Shown here: positions 4,981 through 7,476 of the stretch, one piece after another
How the letters are laid out: each line of letters starts with the position of its first letter
How positions within the stretch are numbered: position 1 is the stretch's first letter
Source of the DNA: Bacteroidota bacterium
GTDB lineage: Bacteria > Bacteroidota > Bacteroidia > Bacteroidales > Rikenellaceae
Assembly (NCBI GenBank): GCA_023443765.1
Contig: JAEZTA010000135.1
Location: 1 to 7,476 of the forward strand
Reading direction: 5' to 3'
Length of the DNA stretch: 7,476 nucleotides
Position numbers and translations under genes: made by a program
The notes under the pieces: model-generated
The model's input: only the letters and a program-made list of their open reading frames with translations
Told to the model about the DNA's origin: nothing
Databases searched by the model: none

Positions 4981-6738
4981 ATGAAACCTCTTCACCTCCT
5001 TTGCGCAGGCTTTGCTCTGTTGCTGGCGTTCGGGGCCTGTTCTCGTAATCGTACCTATCCCGACTACTCCGTTTCTTCGGGCTTTACGCTCGATTCGCTC
5101 GACGCCTGCAATCCGCAAGTCGTCGAAAATCTCGAAGTCTTGTGCCGCGTGTGGGGCTACACGAAATATCACCATCCTGTATTCGCCGATTCGAGCGTCA
5201 ATATCGATTACGAACTCTTCGACCTGCTGCCGAAAGTGGCGAAGGCTGATCCGCAGATCCGCAACGGGATTCTCGCGACGTGGATCGACAGTCTGGGGAG
5301 CTTCGACTCGGCGCCGGAGTTGTACAGCTCCCTGCCTCCGAACCTGTTGGACAGTTGCCAGATTGACCTGGGTTGGACACGCGATACGGCGCGGCTGGGA
5401 CATCCCCTGTCAGAGCGCCTTGGAAAGTTGCGCTATGCCGATCGGAGCGCTGGGAACCGCTATGTGAAGAAAATGTACTATCCGGAATACGATTTGGAGA
5501 CCCCGAACGCCGGATTCATGGGTGAAGCGTCTTATGACGACATAACCGATCCCGATTGCGGCTATCGGTTGCTGGCGGTATTCCGCTTCTGGAACATGGT
5601 TGAGTACTTCTTTCCCTATAAACACCTGACCGACAAACCATGGTCCGACGTACTGCCGGAGTATATCGGCCGCATGATTGCGCTGTCCGACGGCACCTAC
5701 GCCCGGACGATGTGGCGCATGGTGGCCGAGATAAACGACAGTCATGCCAACTACGGCGCATTGAATTCGATATGTGGTTGCTACCGGGTGCCTCTGGTAA
5801 CAGCCTATGTCGAGGGCCGGGTGGTCGTGGCGGCGCCCGATACTCTTACCCGGCACGTCTCTTCCGGAGCCGGATTCCATGTGGGTGACGAGATCGTCGC
5901 CGTGAACGGGCTTCCGGTCGAGTATTACAAACGGCGGGTGCGGGATTATGTTCCCTGTTCGAACGAAGAGCGGGTTTGCGAACAGACGGCTGATGCCATC
6001 CTGCGCTCACCGCGCAACACCTATGTACGTGTCAGTTATCTGCGTGACGGCATTAAACGTGATTCGCTGGTGGCCGTTTCGCGTGATTACCGTCGGCTTG
6101 ATTACAAATACGGTCCCTATGCCGATCTGGGCGACGGTATCGCCTACATCGATCCGGGCTCCTTTGGGAAGAAAGATGCGGAACCGCTGGCACAGCTGCT
6201 CGAACACGCGAAAGGGCTGGTCGTCGATCTGCGCCACTACCCCTACGATGGAGCGTACCTTCGGTTTGTCGATGAGCATATTATCCGGGATGACACCCTT
6301 TTCAGGTCTAAATGCCAGTGTTATACCTATCCGGTGCTTTCATTGCCGGGCGTTTTCACTTCCTCGGTCGAACCGGAATCCGTTTGGTCGCGGCCCTACA
6401 GGAGCGACTACCCGATCGCCGTATTGGTCGATAACTGGACCCAGAGCGGCGGGGAGACCGGGGTGCAATGGCTTCAGACCTGCCGCGACGCGGTGGTAGT
6501 CGGCAACCGGTCGGCGGGTGCCAACGGCAATATCACGCATATTTCGCTGCCGGGCGGTTTCCGGACCGGATTTTCGGGACTCGGGTGGTATTACAGCGAC
6601 GGTGTGACGGTCCAGCGCCGGGGTGTGAGGATCGACATCGAGGTGCATCCGACCCTTGCGGGCCTGCGGGCCGGGCGTGATGAAATTCTGGACAAGGCGC
6701 TCGAAGTTCTCCGGAAGGGACGGGTGCTGGATAACTAA
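4981..6738 (+). CDS. S41-family peptidase, predicted lipoprotein
   Basis: This 585-aa protein starts at ATG 4981. A TTG 39 bases upstream is in frame but would put 13 residues ahead of a well-formed signal peptide, so it was rejected. The sequence MKPLHLLCAGFALLLAFGAC has a lipobox ending at Cys20, so the protein should be lipid-anchored in the envelope. Next comes an N-terminal region of a type frequent in Bacteroidota S41 proteins (LCRVWGYTKYHHP, about 55-67). A PDZ-like segment follows (GAGFHVGDEIVAVNGLPVEYY, about 296-316), then the S41 protease core. The probable nucleophile is Ser489 in TQSGGE, followed by VVGNRSAGANGN (about 506-517). Other family members have TQSQAE or similar at this place. 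S41 enzymes cleave extracytoplasmic proteins or peptides near C-termini; the substrate here is unknown. It is transcribed divergently from the phosphate transporter and ends in a strong terminator. No clear TAnnTTTG promoter was seen in front of it. Confidence 0.88.
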   Translation: MKPLHLLCAGFALLLAFGACSRNRTYPDYSVSSGFTLDSLDACNPQVVENLEVLCRVWGYTKYHHPVFADSSVNIDYELFDLLPKVAKADPQIRNGILATWIDSLGSFDSAPELYSSLPPNLLDSCQIDLGWTRDTARLGHPLSERLGKLRYADRSAGNRYVKKMYYPEYDLETPNAGFMGEASYDDITDPDCGYRLLAVFRFWNMVEYFFPYKHLTDKPWSDVLPEYIGRMIALSDGTYARTMWRMVAEINDSHANYGALNSICGCYRVPLVTAYVEGRVVVAAPDTLTRHVSSGAGFHVGDEIVAVNGLPVEYYKRRVRDYVPCSNEERVCEQTADAILRSPRNTYVRVSYLRDGIKRDSLVAVSRDYRRLDYKYGPYADLGDGIAYIDPGSFGKKDAEPLAQLLEHAKGLVVDLRHYPYDGAYLRFVDEHIIRDDTLFRSKCQCYTYPVLSLPGVFTSSVEPESVWSRPYRSDYPIAVLVDNWTQSGGETGVQWLQTCRDAVVVGNRSAGANGNITHISLPGGFRTGFSGLGWYYSDGVTVQRRGVRIDIEVHPTLAGLRAGRDEILDKALEVLRKGRVLDN

Positions 6739-6775
6739 AATCAAGGACCGCCGAATTTCGTCGGTCCTTGATTTT
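6737..6775. terminator. Bidirectional rho-independent terminator between the S41 gene and the EF-G gene
   Basis: A perfect 14-bp stem pairs AAAATCAAGGACCG (6737-6750) with CGGTCCTTGATTTT (6762-6775). Two inner C-G pairs can extend it around an AATTT loop. A T-run ends the plus strand and the mirrored A-run gives a U-run on the minus strand, so it can stop both convergent genes. It overlaps the TAA stop of the S41 gene and lies 23 bases past the stop of the EF-G gene. Confidence 0.9.
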
Positions 6776-6798
6776 TAATTGCCTGGCTCTTAGCCGGG

Positions 6799-7476
6799 TT
6801 ATTCGTCGTCAGTATCGGTATAGGCCTTGAGCAGTTTGTCCTGCACGTCGGCGGGAACCTGCTCGTAGCTGTTGAACTTCATGGTGTAGGTTGCCGAACC
6901 CGATGTCAGCGACGAAAGCGTTGTCGAATAGCGGTACAGTTCGGCCAGCGGAACCAGCGCGTTCAGGCGGTCGAAGCCCTTGTCCGACTCCATGCCGGCG
7001 ATCATTGCGCGGCGGTTCTGCAGGTCTGACATCACGGCGCCCATGTATTCGCTCGGCACGAGTACCTCGACGTTGTAGATCGGCTCCATGATCTTGGGCC
7101 CTGCGTTGCGGAAAGCCTCCTTGAAGGCGTTGCGCGCCGCCAGTTTGAACGAGATTTCATTCGAATCCACCGGGTGCATCTTGCCGTCGTAGATCACCAC
7201 GCGGATGTCGCGGGCATACGATCCGGTCAGCGGACCCTCGTCCATCTTCTCCATGATACCTTTCAGGATGGCCGGCATGAAGCGTGCGTCAATGGCGCCG
7301 CCCACGATTGCCGAGTAGAACTGCAGCTTGTCGCCCCACGGCAGGTCGTATTCCTCCTTGTTCTTGGGGTTCACCACCATGTCGCCCTTGCCGGGGACCT
7401 TGTAGTTCTTCGGTTCGCCGATGCCTTCGTAATAGGGTTCGATGATCATGTGCACCTCGCCGAACTGGCCTGCGCC
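6799..7476 (-). CDS. Elongation factor G, C-terminal part (domains IV and V), Bacteroidota paralogue type
   Basis: The 225 visible residues are the C-terminal third of a translational EF-G, which drives tRNA-mRNA translocation on the ribosome; the 5' part, including the GTPase domain, lies beyond the right edge. The visible part opens with GAGQFGEVHM, matching the start of domain IV (GRGQYG in common EF-Gs). The domain IV tip reads MHPVDSNEISFKLAARNAFKEAF, with His101 (of the visible part) at the place of the conserved tip histidine. Domain V includes VLVPSEYMGAVMSDLQNRRAMIAGM and ELYRYSTTLSSLTSGSATYTMKF, and the protein ends in an acidic TDTDDE tail. Between the GQFGEV strand and IVGGAIDARFMPAILKGI there is an extra hydrophilic stretch (visible residues about 18-49) absent from classic bacterial EF-G. 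This is typical of the second EF-G class in Bacteroidota. It stands away from ribosomal str-operon genes here, which also suggests a paralogue. Confidence 0.92.
   Translation of the reverse strand, partial: GAGQFGEVHMIIEPYYEGIGEPKNYKVPGKGDMVVNPKNKEEYDLPWGDKLQFYSAIVGGAIDARFMPAILKGIMEKMDEGPLTGSYARDIRVVIYDGKMHPVDSNEISFKLAARNAFKEAFRNAGPKIMEPIYNVEVLVPSEYMGAVMSDLQNRRAMIAGMESDKGFDRLNALVPLAELYRYSTTLSSLTSGSATYTMKFNSYEQVPADVQDKLLKAYTDTDDE

Noticed and set aside
1..7476. CRISPR arrays, tRNA or rRNA genes, insertion sequences, prophage or defence genes
   Set aside because: No regular repeat-spacer structure, no cloverleaf or rRNA-like stretch, and no transposase or terminal inverted repeats were seen; the content is core-genome-like.

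Overview
The window looks like chromosomal core DNA from a Bacteroidota gut commensal. G+C is moderately high and an Alistipes/Rikenellaceae-type genome fits best, but this is inferred from protein style, not from a search. Two signs support the phylum. A Bacteroidota-type promoter (TTTG, then TAnnTTTG) precedes rpmH, and most genes lack a Shine-Dalgarno sequence. Several proteins are also of types typical of the phylum: a long PiT transporter ending in a PhoU-like region, a DUF4924-like protein, an S41 lipoprotein with the 'WGY.KY.HP' N-terminal region, and an EF-G with an insertion in domain IV.

Layout: 1-295 holds the rpmH promoter, rpmH (ribosomal protein L34; 55 codons) and its terminator. 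318-815 (+) is a GNAT acetyltransferase whose last codons form its own terminator. 835-4824 is a block on the minus strand, probably one transcription unit. Read 5' to 3' it encodes a PiT-type phosphate transporter, its PhoU-like C-terminal region, a DUF4924-like helical protein, and an exported PPP-type metallophosphatase. 4825-4980 is the AT-rich divergent intergenic region, with a likely promoter for the transporter and an 11-bp-phased direct repeat resembling a Pho box. 4981-6738 (+) is an S41-family lipoprotein peptidase. A strong, probably bidirectional terminator separates it from the 3' end of a convergent elongation factor G gene that runs off the right edge.

The most notable observation is a single in-frame TAG at 3145-3147 (minus strand). 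It cuts what should be one PiT-PhoU protein of about 741 codons into 559 aa and about 181 aa. The frame is open on both sides, and the stop lies inside the PhoU-like helical region rather than at a domain boundary. That suggests a recent nonsense change, a base-call error or readthrough more than an old gene fission.

The minus-strand genes fit a phosphate-handling module: an outer phosphatase could release phosphate, PiT would import it, and the PhoU-like part would gate or sense it. The role of the DUF4924-like protein is unknown. No mobile element, CRISPR array, tRNA or rRNA was seen, and no gene-free stretch exceeds 300 bases.
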